From positions 1 to 64,000 of the forward strand of contig JAEEPF010000002.1 in NCBI GenBank assembly GCA_016284635.1: 64,000 bases of DNA, in the 5' to 3' direction. The number at the start of each line of letters is the position of its first letter. Positions within the stretch are counted from its first letter, which is position 1. Shown here in pieces: positions 53,581-63,056 of the stretch. The notes under the pieces were generated by a model that was given only the letters and a program-made list of their open reading frames with translations, was not told the origin of the DNA and made no database searches. The DNA comes from Prevotella sp. (GTDB taxonomy: Bacteria > Bacteroidota > Bacteroidia > Bacteroidales > Bacteroidaceae). The translations under genes and the position numbers were made by a program.

Positions 53581-56400
53581 TTAATCAAACAAATTCAGTT
53601 TATGTTTTCTGGCTTCCTCGAGCGACAGGAGTTCATCCTGAGACTGCTGATAATCATCACGCAGTTTCTGGTATTTCTCCGTCAGTTCGTGTTCCAGCTG
53701 CTCACCGTCGTTCAACAGCCGTGCAGCCACGAGGGCATTCTGCGAGGCGTCCTTCAACCACACCACTGGTCCTGCATAGACAGGTGCGATCTTCAAGGCC
53801 ACATGCAGTTCGCTGGTTGTGGCACCACCAATCATAATGGGGATGTCCATGCCTGCCCGCTGCAGTTCACGGGCCACATTGACCATCTCTTCCAGACTGG
53901 GCGTAATCAGACCACTGAGTCCGATGATGTCCACCTGTTCGTCTTTGGCTTTACGCACAATCTGTTCGGCAGGCACCATCACTCCCATGTCGATGATCTC
54001 GTAGTTGTTGCACGACATCACCACACCGACGATGTTCTTGCCGATATCATGCACATCGCCCTTGACAGTAGCCAACAAGACTTTTCCTGCACGTTTTCCA
54101 CCTTCCGCCTTGTCTGCTTCGATATAGGGCTGGAGAATATTTACGGCCTGCTTCATCGTTCGGGCAGTCTTCACCACCTGCGGCAGGAACATCTTGCCTT
54201 CACCGAAGAGTTGTCCGACGGTGTTCATACCTGCCATCAGAGGCCCTTCGATAATATTCACGGCCTTGGGATATTTCTCAAGTGCTTCTTTCAAGTCTTC
54301 TTCCAGATGGTCGCCGATGCCTTTCACCAATGCCTGCGAGAGTCGTTCCTCAACGGATTGTCGAGGAGTGTGGAGTGAGGAGTGTGGAGTAAGATTACCT
54401 TGGAGGAAAGAGTCTGCGGCAGAAGTATTCTCACTCCTCACTCCACACTCCTCACTCCTCAAAATCTCTTCCGCCAGTTGCGTCAGACGATCAGCAGCAT
54501 CCTTCTTTCTATTCAGGATGACATCCTCGATAATTTCAAGCTGATCTTGAGGAATATCGTTGTATGTGACTTTAGATGAAGGATTTACGATACCAAAGTC
54601 CATGCCTTTCCCTATGGCATGATAGAGGAATACAGCGTGCATCGCCTCGCGGATATAGTTGTTGCCTCGGAAAGAGAATGAAAGGTTGCTGATGCCGCCA
54701 CTGATATGCGCGCCAGGCAGATTCTCGTGAATCCATGCCGTCGCCCTGATGAAGTCGGCAGCATAGGCATCATGTTCCTCCATACCTGTAGCCACAGCCA
54801 ACACATTCGGATCGAAGATAATATCCTGCGGCAGCATACCTACTCTTTCTGTCAGAAGCTTATAGGCTCGCTGGGCAATCTCAATACGACGCTCATAGGT
54901 AGTGGCCTGTCCCTGTTCGTCGAAACACATCACCACCACGGCAGCACCCAGTCGCTTCACATCCTGTGCATGGGTGATAAATCGCTCTTCACCTTCTTTG
55001 AGTGAGATGGAGTTGACGATGGCCTTGCCCTGCACGCATTTCAGTCCTGCCAGAATGACCTCCCAGTCTGAGGAGTCAATCATCACAGGCACCTTGGCGA
55101 TATCAGGCTCTGCAGAGATGCGATTGAGGAAATTCACCATCTCTGCCTTGGCATCCAACAGGCCGTCGTCCATATTGATATCGATGACGAGGGCACCATC
55201 TTCCACCTGTTTACGGGCGATACTCAATGCTTCGTCATAGCTTTTTTCCTTAATAAGACGCAGGAACTTCCGTGAGCCAGCCACATTACAGCGTTCGCCG
55301 ACATTCACGAAATGCACTTCTGGACTAACCTCCAACAGCTCCAAGCCAGAGAGCCACATAGAAGTAGGTTTTGGAGCAGGCACGTGGGGCTTTTTCCACA
55401 CTTCAGGTAATCTCTCACCTCTTACATCTCTCCACTCACCTCTAACCAATGGCACATACTTGGCGATAAACGTCTCATCAGTACCACAACAGCCACCGAT
55501 GACATTCACCAGCCCTTCGTCGATAATCTCACCAATCTTGGGAGCCATCGTCTCTGCCGTCTCGTCATAGAGTCCCATGGAATTGGGCAGTCCTGCATTG
55601 GGATGACAGGTGATATAATAAGGAGCCTTTCGGGCAAGCTCTCGCAGATAGGGTTTCATCTGGTCGGCACCAAACGAACAGTTCAGTCCGACGGAGAAGA
55701 CCGGATAGCTGCTGACACTGGCCAGGAAGGCATCGAGCGTCTGACCGCTGAGCGTGCGCCCAGCCAGATCGCTGATGGTCACAGAGAGCATGACAGGCAC
55801 TTCCTTGCCCTGCTCCACCATCGCCCGCATCGCAGCATCGATGGCCGCCTTGGCATTCAGCGTGTCGAAGATCGTCTCTATCAACAGGGCATCCACGCCT
55901 CCGGCAATCAGACCGTTCATCTGTTCGAGATAGGCTGCCACCAGTTCGTCATAAGTGAGGTCTCTGGCAGCAGGATCGTTCACATCGGGCGACATCGAAC
56001 AGGTCTTATTCGTCGGCCCCGCAGAGCCAGCCACAAATCGTGGTTTCTCTGGGGTTGAGAACTCATCTGCCACCCGACGGGCAATCCTCGCACCCTCGAA
56101 GGCCATCTCATAGGCATAATCGCCCAGATGATAGTCAGCCTGAGAGATGCGCTGGCTGCTGAAGGTGTTGGTGGAGATGATGTCGGCACCCACTTCGAGG
56201 TACTGACGATGGATATCTGCGATGACGTCAGGACGGGTTAAGGAGAGTACGTCGTTGTTGCCTTTCAGCAACCCCGGCACATCCTGAAAACGGTCTCCCC
56301 TGAAATCCTGTTCAGTGAGGCCATAACCCTGTATCTTCGTTCCCATCGCTCCGTCGAGCACGAGAATCCGTTCTTTTACTATGTCGTTAAGTCTACTCAC
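53581..56400 (-). CDS. metH: Cobalamin-dependent methionine synthase, no AdoMet reactivation domain
   Basis: [78 protein letters not shown]; ends after B12 domain. Confidence 0.94.
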   Translation of the reverse strand: MSRLNDIVKERILVLDGAMGTKIQGYGLTEQDFRGDRFQDVPGLLKGNNDVLSLTRPDVIADIHRQYLEVGADIISTNTFSSQRISQADYHLGDYAYEMAFEGARIARRVADEFSTPEKPRFVAGSAGPTNKTCSMSPDVNDPAARDLTYDELVAAYLEQMNGLIAGGVDALLIETIFDTLNAKAAIDAAMRAMVEQGKEVPVMLSVTISDLAGRTLSGQTLDAFLASVSSYPVFSVGLNCSFGADQMKPYLRELARKAPYYITCHPNAGLPNSMGLYDETAETMAPKIGEIIDEGLVNVIGGCCGTDETFIAKYVPLVRGEWRDVRGERLPEVWKKPHVPAPKPTSMWLSGLELLEVSPEVHFVNVGERCNVAGSRKFLRLIKEKSYDEALSIARKQVEDGALVIDINMDDGLLDAKAEMVNFLNRISAEPDIAKVPVMIDSSDWEVILAGLKCVQGKAIVNSISLKEGEERFITHAQDVKRLGAAVVVMCFDEQGQATTYERRIEIAQRAYKLLTERVGMLPQDIIFDPNVLAVATGMEEHDAYAADFIRATAWIHENLPGAHISGGISNLSFSFRGNNYIREAMHAVFLYHAIGKGMDFGIVNPSSKVTYNDIPQDQLEIIEDVILNRKKDAADRLTQLAEEILRSEECGVRSENTSAADSFLQGNLTPHSSLHTPRQSVEERLSQALVKGIGDHLEEDLKEALEKYPKAVNIIEGPLMAGMNTVGQLFGEGKMFLPQVVKTARTMKQAVNILQPYIEADKAEGGKRAGKVLLATVKGDVHDIGKNIVGVVMSCNNYEIIDMGVMVPAEQIVRKAKDEQVDIIGLSGLITPSLEEMVNVARELQRAGMDIPIMIGGATTSELHVALKIAPVYAGPVVWLKDASQNALVAARLLNDGEQLEHELTEKYQKLRDDYQQSQDELLSLEEARKHKLNLFD
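54363..54460. repeat. In-frame palindromic element in metH
   Basis: 28-nt arms GAGGAGTGTGGAGTGAGGAGTGTGGAGT / ACTCCTCACTCCACACTCCTCACTCCTC, 3 mismatches, around 42-nt core. Confidence 0.9.
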
Positions 56401-56428
56401 AGAGTAATCATCTATTATAAACTGTCAA

Positions 56429-56911
56429 CTACTTATACACCTTCATCGCCCTGTCAATCTCACGGCGGTCTTCCTTCTCTTTCAGCGTCTGACGCTTGTC
56501 AAACTCCTTCTTGCCTTTGCACAGGGCGATATCCATCTTCGCACGCCCTTTCTCATCGATAAACACCAGCAGGGGCACGATGGTATAGCCTGTCTGCTTC
56601 GTGGCACTCGCCAGTTGTCGGATCTCACGTTTGGTGAGCAACAGCTTACGGTCGCGCTTCATCTCGTGGTTGTTGTACGAGCCATAGAAATACGGACTGA
56701 TGCTCATGCCCTTCACCCACAGTTCGCCGTTGATGACGGTGCAATAAGTATCCACCAGACTGGCCTTGCCAAGACGGATGCTCTTGATCTCCGTACCCGT
56801 CAGCACGATGCCAGCTGTGAAGGTCTCGATGAAGAAGTATTCAAACGACGCCTTCTTGTTCTTTATCTGTACAGGACTCTTTTTCCTGATCTGTTCTTCT
56901 GTCTTATTCAC
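56429..56911 (-). CDS. smpB: SsrA-binding protein
   Basis: [57 protein letters not shown]. Confidence 0.95.
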   Translation of the reverse strand: MNKTEEQIRKKSPVQIKNKKASFEYFFIETFTAGIVLTGTEIKSIRLGKASLVDTYCTVINGELWVKGMSISPYFYGSYNNHEMKRDRKLLLTKREIRQLASATKQTGYTIVPLLVFIDEKGRAKMDIALCKGKKEFDKRQTLKEKEDRREIDRAMKVYK

Positions 56912-56939
56912 TATATTTATTCGTGTAATTCGATTAAAT

Positions 56940-56986
56940 TCTTGCGTCCCTGCGGTAGCAAGCGTCTCCTTGCGTCGCCGAGCGAG
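56940..56986. repeat. Dispersed structured repeat, divergent copy 3
   Basis: TTCTTGCGTCCCTGCGGTAGCAAGCGTCTCCTTGCGTCGCCGAGCGA. Confidence 0.7.
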
Positions 56987-56992
56987 TTGTCT

Positions 56993-57499
56993 TTAAATAA
57001 TTGTCGCGAAGCGTTCGAGATGATCGTCAATATAGTGAGCGATGTCATCCGTCCATTCCTCCTCATGCTCCACAAACTGATCGTCGAGGTCGTCGAAGTC
57101 AGGGAACTGCTCGAAGAGTGCCATAAACTCTTCCTGCGTCATTTCCTTCTCAATCTCCTCACGATGCTTGAGCCATAGGGTATGTGCATCATATATCAGC
57201 TTCGACAGCTCGCGCATGTCCCACAGCTTGTTGAGAGCTTTGGCAAACGGGTTCTTGAAGATGAAAGTGCCATAGCCGTTATGGATCAGCTGGACAAACC
57301 CGCCGTCCATCACTTCCTCGTGCAGGGTGTTCCAGGCCAGCAACGTCATCTGGTCAGCATTCAGATCCTGCATCGTCTCTGGTGTCAGTTCACCGCCGAT
57401 GCTGTCGTAGATGGCTTTCACAAACACACCAATGAAGGCATCCATGCCCTCCATCGCTGCCTGTTGCAGATCAGCATCCTTTACAATCACCTCTTTCAT
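56993..57499 (-). CDS. DMP19/DUF4375 family protein
   Basis: 168 aa; TLLAWNTLHEEVMDGGFVQLIHNGYGTFIF. Confidence 0.75.
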   Translation of the reverse strand: MKEVIVKDADLQQAAMEGMDAFIGVFVKAIYDSIGGELTPETMQDLNADQMTLLAWNTLHEEVMDGGFVQLIHNGYGTFIFKNPFAKALNKLWDMRELSKLIYDAHTLWLKHREEIEKEMTQEEFMALFEQFPDFDDLDDQFVEHEEEWTDDIAHYIDDHLERFATII

Positions 57500-57519
57500 C
57501 GCTTCTCACTCTTTACTTT

Positions 57520-58323
57520 TCACTCCAGCTCAAACACTCCCGTTGGCAACTGACGACGAAGCACTTCAAGTTCCACATCCTTGCCTGGCACGATGCCATA
57601 GCTACGCATGATAGTCTCCACAGTCTTGCGAGCCAGTTCTGGATGGTTGTTCTCCTCACTGAGATGACAGAGCCACACCTGACGCAGACACTCCGTCATA
57701 TTCTCCGCAATCACCTTGCCACACTCCGTATTCGACAGATGCCCACTGGGACTGAGGATACGCTTTTTCAGATATGGCGGATAAGGACCGCTCTCCACCA
57801 TCTCCACATCGTGGTTTGCCTCAATGATGAGGTAGTTGGCACGCGAGATGGTTTCCTTCATCTCCTCTGTCACAGACCCTGCATCGGTCATGATGACTAA
57901 GGTGACACCCTCCACCTGAATCTCGTAGCCCACATTCTCACTGGCATCATGGGGCACGGCAAAGGGCCTTACATGGAACTCTCCCACGGTGAACGGCTGA
58001 CCGATTTCGACATATTGTCTCATATTGTCGGCCACCTTCCGAGAGATACAGTAGTTGTTGTCAATGCCTTTGTGGACAGCCTTAGTGGCATAGACGGGCA
58101 CCTGATATTCATAACTGAACGCCCCCACCGACTTGATATGATCGGCATGGTCGTGGGTAATCAGCAAGTGCTTTACGGACTGCAGCTGAATGCCATAGTC
58201 CTTGCAGTACTTCTTCAGTGTGCGTATGCCAACGCCTATATCTATCATCAATCCGTCTGTAGCAGTACCGAAGTAATAGCAATTGCCGCTGCTGCCACTT
58301 CCAAACGATATAAATCTCAACAT
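57520..58323 (-). CDS. MBL-fold metallo-hydrolase (YycJ/WalJ type)
   Basis: SFGSGSSGNCYYFG, LLITHDHADHIKSVGAF, HLSNTECGKVI, HLSEENNHPELA. Confidence 0.92.
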   Translation of the reverse strand: MLRFISFGSGSSGNCYYFGTATDGLMIDIGVGIRTLKKYCKDYGIQLQSVKHLLITHDHADHIKSVGAFSYEYQVPVYATKAVHKGIDNNYCISRKVADNMRQYVEIGQPFTVGEFHVRPFAVPHDASENVGYEIQVEGVTLVIMTDAGSVTEEMKETISRANYLIIEANHDVEMVESGPYPPYLKKRILSPSGHLSNTECGKVIAENMTECLRQVWLCHLSEENNHPELARKTVETIMRSYGIVPGKDVELEVLRRQLPTGVFELE

Positions 58324-58357
58324 GTTTGTTTATATTTTCGTGCAAAGGTACAAATAA

Positions 58358-58463
58358 AAGTGAAAAGGTGAAAAGGTGAAAAGGTGAAATAATAGTAGTT
58401 TCAAAAACTTTTAACGTTTCGTTTCTTTCTTTTTCACTTTTTCACCTTTTCACTCTTTCACCT
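58358..58463. repeat. Palindrome with GTGAAAAG-type arms
   Basis: aagtgaaaaggtgaaaaggtgaaaaggtgaaa ... tttcactttttcaccttttcactctttcacctt. Confidence 0.8.
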
Positions 58464-60677
58464 TTAGAAGGGCAGTCCGACCGCGAAATGGAACGCCAGA
58501 TCCCTGCTCAGGCGGGGATGGATGATGGGATAATGCGTCTCATTATCCTCGTAGGCAGGATTGACGGCCTTCATTCCAAGGTCAAAACGCAGGATGAAAT
58601 AGTCAAAGTTCAGTCGCAGGCCCATTCCGTAACTCACAGCCATATCGTCGAGCAGACGGGAGAACTTGAACTGGCCCCCAGGCTGGTCCTTATAGTCGCG
58701 CAGGGTCCAGATGTTGCCGGCATCAAGGAACATCGCCCAAGAGAACTTCCAGAACAAGCGCGAACGGTATTCGAGGTTCAGGTCAAGCTTCAGATCACCT
58801 GTCTGGGTAATGAAGTTGATCTTGCCATCCTTATCCTTGTAACTGCCTGGGCCTAAGCTGCGCACACTCCATCCGCGGACGCTGTTGGCACCACCGGCAA
58901 AGTATCGTTTCTCAAACGGCAGCACCTCACTATTGCCATACGGATAGGCAATACCAATGCCCGTATGGAACACCAGCTGACTGTTCTCCCACTCATAGAG
59001 GCGGTGGATAAAGTCGATATCGAACTTCGCATATTGGGCATAGGCAATGTTGAAGGTCATATATTGACCCAGTTCGTTCTTCGACGTGTTGAAGACGTGG
59101 GCACAGAGGTCAAGCAGGTTACCGGCAGTCTCGATATTCGTCTTGACTGCTGTCCGTCCGTTGTTATAGACATAGCCGAAGCCGATCTTCATAATAAACA
59201 GATCCTCGTAGTTGTATCTCAGGATAGCGTTCGAGTTCGAATCGTCAGACAGATACTCATCGCGGAAAGTCTGGCTGATCCAGGGCATAAACACATAGTT
59301 CAGGTCAATGAGATCCAAACGATAGCTGTTCTGGCTTTTCTCCTGATTCCACTGATAGTGCCAGCCGGCAGAGAGAACACGACGATGGAACTCAGGACGG
59401 TCCTGCGAGTCGAAGAGCAACGACACCTCACTGGTGGCGATGATGCTCCTACGATAGCTGGGACTCAGGAAGGGGAAGATGAAACGCGGGAACGACAGAC
59501 GGCTCTCCAAACTGTATTCGAAAAAGTCCTGATTGCTGTAGCCCTCCAGTCCGCGGATGGCCTCATATGCACCACGCAGCTGCACACTTAGCACCTCCGA
59601 CCCACGGAACAGGTTACGGTTCTGATACGTCAGCGAAACGGCTGCACCCAGGTCACCTGACGTGTTGGTACCTTCAGGCTGGAAACTGATGGTCGACGGT
59701 TTGTTCGTCTGCACAAGAATCTTTGTATCCAGAAGCGCTGAGTCGGGCACCTGCTCGAAGTTGATATTCGTAAACTTCACAGCGTTCAGACGGCCGAAAT
59801 GGTTGTAGGTCTTGCGCAGAGCCGCAGCAGAATATGGCTGTCCAGCCTCGATGAAGGTGTTCTCATCCAGCACATGACGGCGCAGGTGGATGGATGAGTC
59901 CGGCATACCGCTGACGAAACTCACATCACGAATGAAATACTGCGTGTGCAGCGAAGTGCTGTCGTCTGACGAACGGTAGTAAGGATGCAGCACGAGCGTC
60001 ACATCGACGTTCTTTTCTTTCTCATACCGGCGGGCACGATAGGTAATGAACTCCTTATGGAAACGGAAGTAACCACGGTCTTGCAAATACGACGTAATCC
60101 CGTTGCGCTCCTCATTCAGCGCCTCGGCACTAAACTGTTTGCCGGCATAGAGCGTACTGTTGCGACGCATCAGCAACTTGTCAATCAAAGAGTCCTGGAT
60201 GTCTGTCTCATACTGACGGATTTTATACGCCGGACCAGGACGCAACACATAGATGGCATTGCACTTCCGCTTCTTATAGTCCACATACAGCGACACCTCT
60301 CCATCGAGATAGCCCTTGTTTTCCAAAGCTTGTTTCAGGTCCTCGCAACTCTGACGCGCCAACAGAGTGTCAAACACCACTGGAGCCTCGCCCATAGACC
60401 ACAAGGCACGATTTACCCACGTGCTGTCACGCCCGGCTAACGAATAGATGCCAAGTGGTACCTTCACCGTCGACAGCCAGCGCGTGTTGCTCTTCTGCCT
60501 CACATAGTCCTTCAGCTCCAGAGGGTTGATGTCCTTGTATTTATCGTCCGTCACCACACGGACTTTATTCAGCATATACGAGCCATCAGGCAGATGACGG
60601 GTAGCAGAACAGCCGCACAGGAGCAACGCCCCTGCTACCATCGCCAAACACTGTTTCACCATCGGAATTTTCATCTG
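58464..60677 (-). CDS. BamA/TamA-family outer membrane lipoprotein
   Basis: Lipobox ALLLCGCSATRHLPDGSYML; POTRA-like N-terminus; FAGGANSVRGWSVRSLGPGSY. Confidence 0.88.
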   Translation of the reverse strand, partial: QMKIPMVKQCLAMVAGALLLCGCSATRHLPDGSYMLNKVRVVTDDKYKDINPLELKDYVRQKSNTRWLSTVKVPLGIYSLAGRDSTWVNRALWSMGEAPVVFDTLLARQSCEDLKQALENKGYLDGEVSLYVDYKKRKCNAIYVLRPGPAYKIRQYETDIQDSLIDKLLMRRNSTLYAGKQFSAEALNEERNGITSYLQDRGYFRFHKEFITYRARRYEKEKNVDVTLVLHPYYRSSDDSTSLHTQYFIRDVSFVSGMPDSSIHLRRHVLDENTFIEAGQPYSAAALRKTYNHFGRLNAVKFTNINFEQVPDSALLDTKILVQTNKPSTISFQPEGTNTSGDLGAAVSLTYQNRNLFRGSEVLSVQLRGAYEAIRGLEGYSNQDFFEYSLESRLSFPRFIFPFLSPSYRRSIIATSEVSLLFDSQDRPEFHRRVLSAGWHYQWNQEKSQNSYRLDLIDLNYVFMPWISQTFRDEYLSDDSNSNAILRYNYEDLFIMKIGFGYVYNNGRTAVKTNIETAGNLLDLCAHVFNTSKNELGQYMTFNIAYAQYAKFDIDFIHRLYEWENSQLVFHTGIGIAYPYGNSEVLPFEKRYFAGGANSVRGWSVRSLGPGSYKDKDGKINFITQTGDLKLDLNLEYRSRLFWKFSWAMFLDAGNIWTLRDYKDQPGGQFKFSRLLDDMAVSYGMGLRLNFDYFILRFDLGMKAVNPAYEDNETHYPIIHPRLSRDLAFHFAVGLPF

Positions 60678-60763
60678 CCTGTCTGTAATCATCTGCAAAA
60701 GTACAAAAAAAGCCACAGATTACACAGATAATCACAGAAATTTTGTACCTTTGCACAAAAAAA

Positions 60764-61534
60764 GTGGCAATCAGTAAGAATCAGATCAAATCCATCCGTC
60801 AGTTGGAGCAGAAAAAGTTCCGCCGTCGTGAGGGTCTTTTCGTGGCAGAAGGCACGAAGGTGGTCGGCGACCTCCTCACCCACTACCAGCCCCACTCCCT
60901 CTTCGCCACCAACGAATGGCTGAAGGATCATTCATCTGCCATCAGCCATCTTCCATCTGCCATCACTGAGGTCACCGATGAGGAACTCCGTCGCTTGAGC
61001 TTCCTCCAGCACCCGCAGCAAGTCCTCGCCCTCTTTCCCATCCCTGGGTGTCCGTTAGGCACACCTCCCTTTGGGGGAGGCTGGGAGGGGCTTGCCCTTG
61101 CTCTGGATGGCATCCAAGACCCAGGCAACCTCGGGACGATTATCCGCATTGCCGACTGGTTTGGCATCGAACAGATCTTCTGCAGCGACGATACTGTCGA
61201 CGCTTGGAATCCGAAGGTCGTTCAGGCCACTATGGGCAGCATTGCGCGCGTAATCATTATATATATTAATCTCTCAGAGTTTCTCGACACCCTGCCTGCA
61301 GACTTCCCCGTCTATGGTACCCTGCTCGATGGCGACAACATCTACACCCAGCCGCTCACCCCTCACGGACTCATCGTTATGGGCAATGAGGGCAATGGCA
61401 TCTCTCCAGAGATCCGCAAAAAAGTGAATCGTCGCCTCCTCATCCCCAGTTATCGCACAGACGACACAGCCGAGAGCCTCAATGTAGCCATAGCAACTGC
61501 CATCACCTGCGCAGAGTTCCGTCGTCGCAAGTGA
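60764..61534 (+). CDS. TrmH/SpoU family RNA methyltransferase
   Basis: LALDGIQDPGNLGTIIRIADWFG; MGNEGNGIS; RTDDTAESLNVAIATAI; probable GTG start. Confidence 0.92.
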   Translation: MAISKNQIKSIRQLEQKKFRRREGLFVAEGTKVVGDLLTHYQPHSLFATNEWLKDHSSAISHLPSAITEVTDEELRRLSFLQHPQQVLALFPIPGCPLGTPPFGGGWEGLALALDGIQDPGNLGTIIRIADWFGIEQIFCSDDTVDAWNPKVVQATMGSIARVIIIYINLSEFLDTLPADFPVYGTLLDGDNIYTQPLTPHGLIVMGNEGNGISPEIRKKVNRRLLIPSYRTDDTAESLNVAIATAITCAEFRRRK

Positions 61535-61559
61535 TGGCAGCAATCATAGTCAACTTGTT

Positions 61560-63056
61560 TTATTCCTGAATCTCGGCCCAGTAAAGATAGGGATCACGAG
61601 GAACAGGCAGCGACTTCATATAGTCGGCAGCCTTGTCCTTGGCGAAGGGTTTACCATCAAAGGTACATTCGTCGAGCTCGCCATAGACCTCAAGGGCAGT
61701 CATACGATGGACCACCTGACTCTTCTCGAGTTCGTAGATCTGCGTGAAGACAGCAGGTCCTCCGGCAGATCCGGCGATGCGCAGCCAGCCCTTGCCGCCA
61801 CGAACCTGAGTGAACGAGGGATGTAACTTGTCTGTCTCCACGCCAATCAGTTGGATCTGATCGTCCTTCACCGTGAAGAATGCACCATGTTTGTCATCCT
61901 TGTCACGCATCCAGAGTTCTTCGTTGAAGTCATCGTCGATGTCTATCCAACGGTACTTCGTCAGCTCGTAGTACTTATTCTCATGCGGGTCGTTGTCGAG
62001 GTAGAGCTTACGCAGGGTGGCGATATCCTTCTTCCAGAGGGGACGCGATTCGTCTACCAACTGGTGGTAGACCTCCAAAATCTGACGCTCGAGCTTACCG
62101 TTGCGGAGTCTGAACATACCGACGGTAGCACTCTCTGGTGCACGATGCTCGAAAGTGAACTCGAGACCGTCAGGTCCCTCGAAGGCGGCGCCAATGCCAC
62201 TGGAAGCGTACTCGCCACCGTCATCGACATTCCACGTGGAGTTCATATCCTGCCCGTCGTACTGTCCCTCTACAGGAATCGAATATACCTTGTCACCGTC
62301 TGTAACCACTTCGAGGGCAAAGACCTTCTTACCCTTCGGCTTGAACTGGAGGATGCCATACTGATAGCGGTTGCCGATGGTGTAGGTGAGCTCTGAGCGC
62401 TGCGTCTTCATAGCATACTGCTCTTCGAGTTGTTTAATGACGGTTGCGGGCAGGGGTTTCCCGGCGTCGAAGGGTGATTCAAGTTTTGTGGCGAGTCGTT
62501 TATGCGTCTTCATATAGTCATCGTGGATGATGACGTAGAGAGCAGCGAAATGATCGCCTCGCAGGGCGTCCTTCGGATTGACGAGGGCATACTTCATGCC
62601 CGGAGCGGGAATCGTCGAGCGGCTGTGCAGTTCGCCAGGGAAGAGATCCTCACCATCAGGGTTCTTCAACTGTTCGCCAATGCAGCGGATGGGCACAGAC
62701 TTCATGTCGTCCAGAAGCATCTGCGTATAGCCTGCAGCATTGCGACGATAGGTATCAAACTGCTCCCACGCCTGATGGGCATCTGTGAAGTACTCCATCA
62801 TATCGTGTTTCTCGTAGAAAGCACGGTCAGGCTCCTTCGCGTCCGTCCAATAGACCACCTGCATATGGTCTGGATCGAAGTAATAGAGGAATACAGGCTG
62901 TGGCGTGGTGTCGCGCACCTCAACCACAGCACCATCAAGACTGTCGACAGCGAGGGAGTCGCTATCGGCTCCACTCGCTGTCTGACTTTTACTTGTGCAT
63001 CCGGCCATCACTGCCAGCGCACTTGCAACAATGAAAGAAAGATTTCGTCTCATCAC
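61560..63056 (-). CDS. Lipoprotein of unknown function
   Basis: 498 aa; ASALAVMAGCTSKSQ signal. Confidence 0.7.
   Translation of the reverse strand: MMRRNLSFIVASALAVMAGCTSKSQTASGADSDSLAVDSLDGAVVEVRDTTPQPVFLYYFDPDHMQVVYWTDAKEPDRAFYEKHDMMEYFTDAHQAWEQFDTYRRNAAGYTQMLLDDMKSVPIRCIGEQLKNPDGEDLFPGELHSRSTIPAPGMKYALVNPKDALRGDHFAALYVIIHDDYMKTHKRLATKLESPFDAGKPLPATVIKQLEEQYAMKTQRSELTYTIGNRYQYGILQFKPKGKKVFALEVVTDGDKVYSIPVEGQYDGQDMNSTWNVDDGGEYASSGIGAAFEGPDGLEFTFEHRAPESATVGMFRLRNGKLERQILEVYHQLVDESRPLWKKDIATLRKLYLDNDPHENKYYELTKYRWIDIDDDFNEELWMRDKDDKHGAFFTVKDDQIQLIGVETDKLHPSFTQVRGGKGWLRIAGSAGGPAVFTQIYELEKSQVVHRMTALEVYGELDECTFDGKPFAKDKAADYMKSLPVPRDPYLYWAEIQE

Noticed and set aside
56400-56430. Cobalamin riboswitch upstream of metH
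   Set aside because: Only 28 bp to smpB and no B12-box-like sequence.
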